Of a DNA stretch of 15,977 nucleotides, positions 15,501-15,977 are shown in pieces (position 1 is the stretch's first letter; each line of letters starts with the position of its first letter). Below the pieces are notes generated by a model, which had not been told where the DNA came from, did no database searches, and was given only the letters and a program-made list of their open reading frames with translations. This DNA comes from Mariprofundaceae bacterium (lineage in GTDB: Bacteria > Pseudomonadota > Zetaproteobacteria > Mariprofundales > Mariprofundaceae), in assembly GCA_013139875.1 (NCBI GenBank), contig WSZY01000107.1, positions 1-15,977 of the forward strand. Direction: 5' to 3'. Both the position numbers and the translations under genes were made by a program.

Positions 15501-15528
15501 TTGACACTGTGTGGCAATCGTGCATTAT
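15501..15528 (+). promoter_or_regulatory. Candidate internal promoter between tRNA-Thr and tRNA-Tyr
   Basis: A perfect TTGACA (15501-15506), a 16-base spacer and CATTAT (15523-15528, 4/6 matches) lie in the 110-base gap between the first two tRNAs. A GC-rich CGCGCGCCC follows. This could drive tRNA-Tyr, Gly, Thr and tuf separately from the first tRNA. Confidence 0.5.
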
Positions 15529-15584
15529 CGCGCGCCCTTTGAGCGGCTTTTTTTAGCCACTGCTTGGATGGAGAGCGATAGTTG

Positions 15585-15669
15585 GGAGAGGTTCCCGAGT
15601 GGTTAAAGGGGGCAGACTGTAAATCTGCTGGCTACGCCTACGTTGGTTCGAATCCAACCCTCTCCACCA
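15585..15669 (+). tRNA. tRNA-Tyr(GTA)
   Basis: The acceptor GGAGAGG (15585-15591) pairs with CCTCTCC (15659-15665), followed by A and an encoded CCA. The anticodon stem GCAGA/TCTGC encloses CTGTAAA, giving GTA. The long variable arm expected of a class II tRNA is present, making 85 nt in total. It corresponds to tyrU of the E. coli operon. Confidence 0.97.
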
Positions 15670-15701
15670 GCTAACAGGCTGAGATATGGGCCTCAGTGAC
15701 C

Positions 15702-15775
<74 letters not shown>

Positions 15776-15795
15776 GCATTGCTGGCAGGTGTTTG

Positions 15796-15870
15796 GCCCA
15801 GGTAGCTCAGGGGTAGAGCACATCCTTGGTAAGGATGAGGTCGCGGGTTCAATTCCCGCCCTGGGCTCCA
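15796..15870 (+). tRNA. tRNA-Thr(GGT)
   Basis: The acceptor GCCCAGG (15796-15802) pairs with CCTGGGC (15860-15866), followed by T and an encoded CCA. The anticodon stem CATCC/GGATG encloses TTGGTAA, giving GGT. It is the last tRNA before tuf, as thrT is in E. coli. Confidence 0.97.
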
Positions 15871-15950
15871 GAGTTTAGGTGTTGAGTGTGTCCCTTTCAT
15901 GGCACACGGTGACATCGAAGAGTATAGAAAAAATGGAATGGAGATGAGAG

Positions 15951-15977
15951 ATGTCCAAAGAAAAGTTTGAGCGTAAT
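15951..15977 (+). CDS. tuf: Elongation factor Tu, first nine codons only
   Basis: MSKEKFERN is the usual beginning of EF-Tu, which brings aminoacyl-tRNAs to the ribosome. The window ends here, so no GTPase motif is visible. The identification rests on the nine residues plus the diagnostic tRNA-Thr/Tyr/Gly/Thr cluster immediately upstream. A purine-rich leader (GGAATGGAGATGAGAG) supplies the ribosome binding site. The gene is 80 bases after the last tRNA, so co-transcription with the tRNAs is expected. Confidence 0.9.

Overview
This window reads as ordinary, gene-dense chromosome from a Gram-negative proteobacterium. The support is outer-membrane-type lipoprotein and AsmA-like genes, a gammaproteobacterial-style 6S RNA placed between zapA and a 5-formyl-THF cyclo-ligase gene, and the tRNA-Thr/Tyr/Gly/Thr-tuf operon. 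Cytochrome c maturation is of the System II type (ResB/CcsA plus CcdA). A marine iron-oxidiser-like (zetaproteobacterial) or gamma/betaproteobacterial source fits, but this is inference from gene content and moderate GC. I see no insertion sequence, prophage, CRISPR array, plasmid function or defence locus.

Layout. Positions 1-4567 (+ strand) are a tightly packed run: resB (5' end outside the window, interrupted by an in-frame amber codon at 778-780), ccsA, galU, tsaB and a low-molecular-weight phosphotyrosine phosphatase. The junctions are 4-base start/stop overlaps or a 13-base gap. A convergent lipoprotein gene (4578-5039, -) follows. Next comes a lone tRNA-Arg(CCG) with its own sigma70-like promoter (5142-5169) and a rho-independent terminator (5293-5321).

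Positions 5349-8715 are all on the minus strand, in transcription order: cutA, ccdA, a small coiled-coil protein gene, zapA, 6S RNA, 5-formyltetrahydrofolate cyclo-ligase and a YmdB-type metallophosphoesterase. A 333-base intergenic region (8716-9048) with inverted repeats separates this block from three + strand genes: acetyl-CoA synthetase (acs), a large AsmA/DUF748-like membrane-anchored protein and glutamyl-tRNA synthetase (gltX). The window ends with the tRNA-Thr(TGT)-Tyr(GTA)-Gly(TCC)-Thr(GGT) cluster and the first nine codons of tuf.

How the genes fit together. ResB/CcsA export and attach haem to periplasmic apocytochromes c, while CcdA carries reducing equivalents across the membrane to keep the haem-binding cysteines reduced. 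GalU makes UDP-glucose for envelope glycans. TsaB, GltX, the five tRNAs and EF-Tu are translation functions. ZapA and its coiled-coil neighbour point to the division ring, and 6S RNA to growth-phase control of RNA polymerase.

The observation most worth checking is the amber codon inside resB. I did not find a convincing undescribed system; the remaining findings are modest (an uncharacterised lipoprotein and AsmA-like protein, unexplained inverted repeats, a second promoter inside the tRNA cluster).
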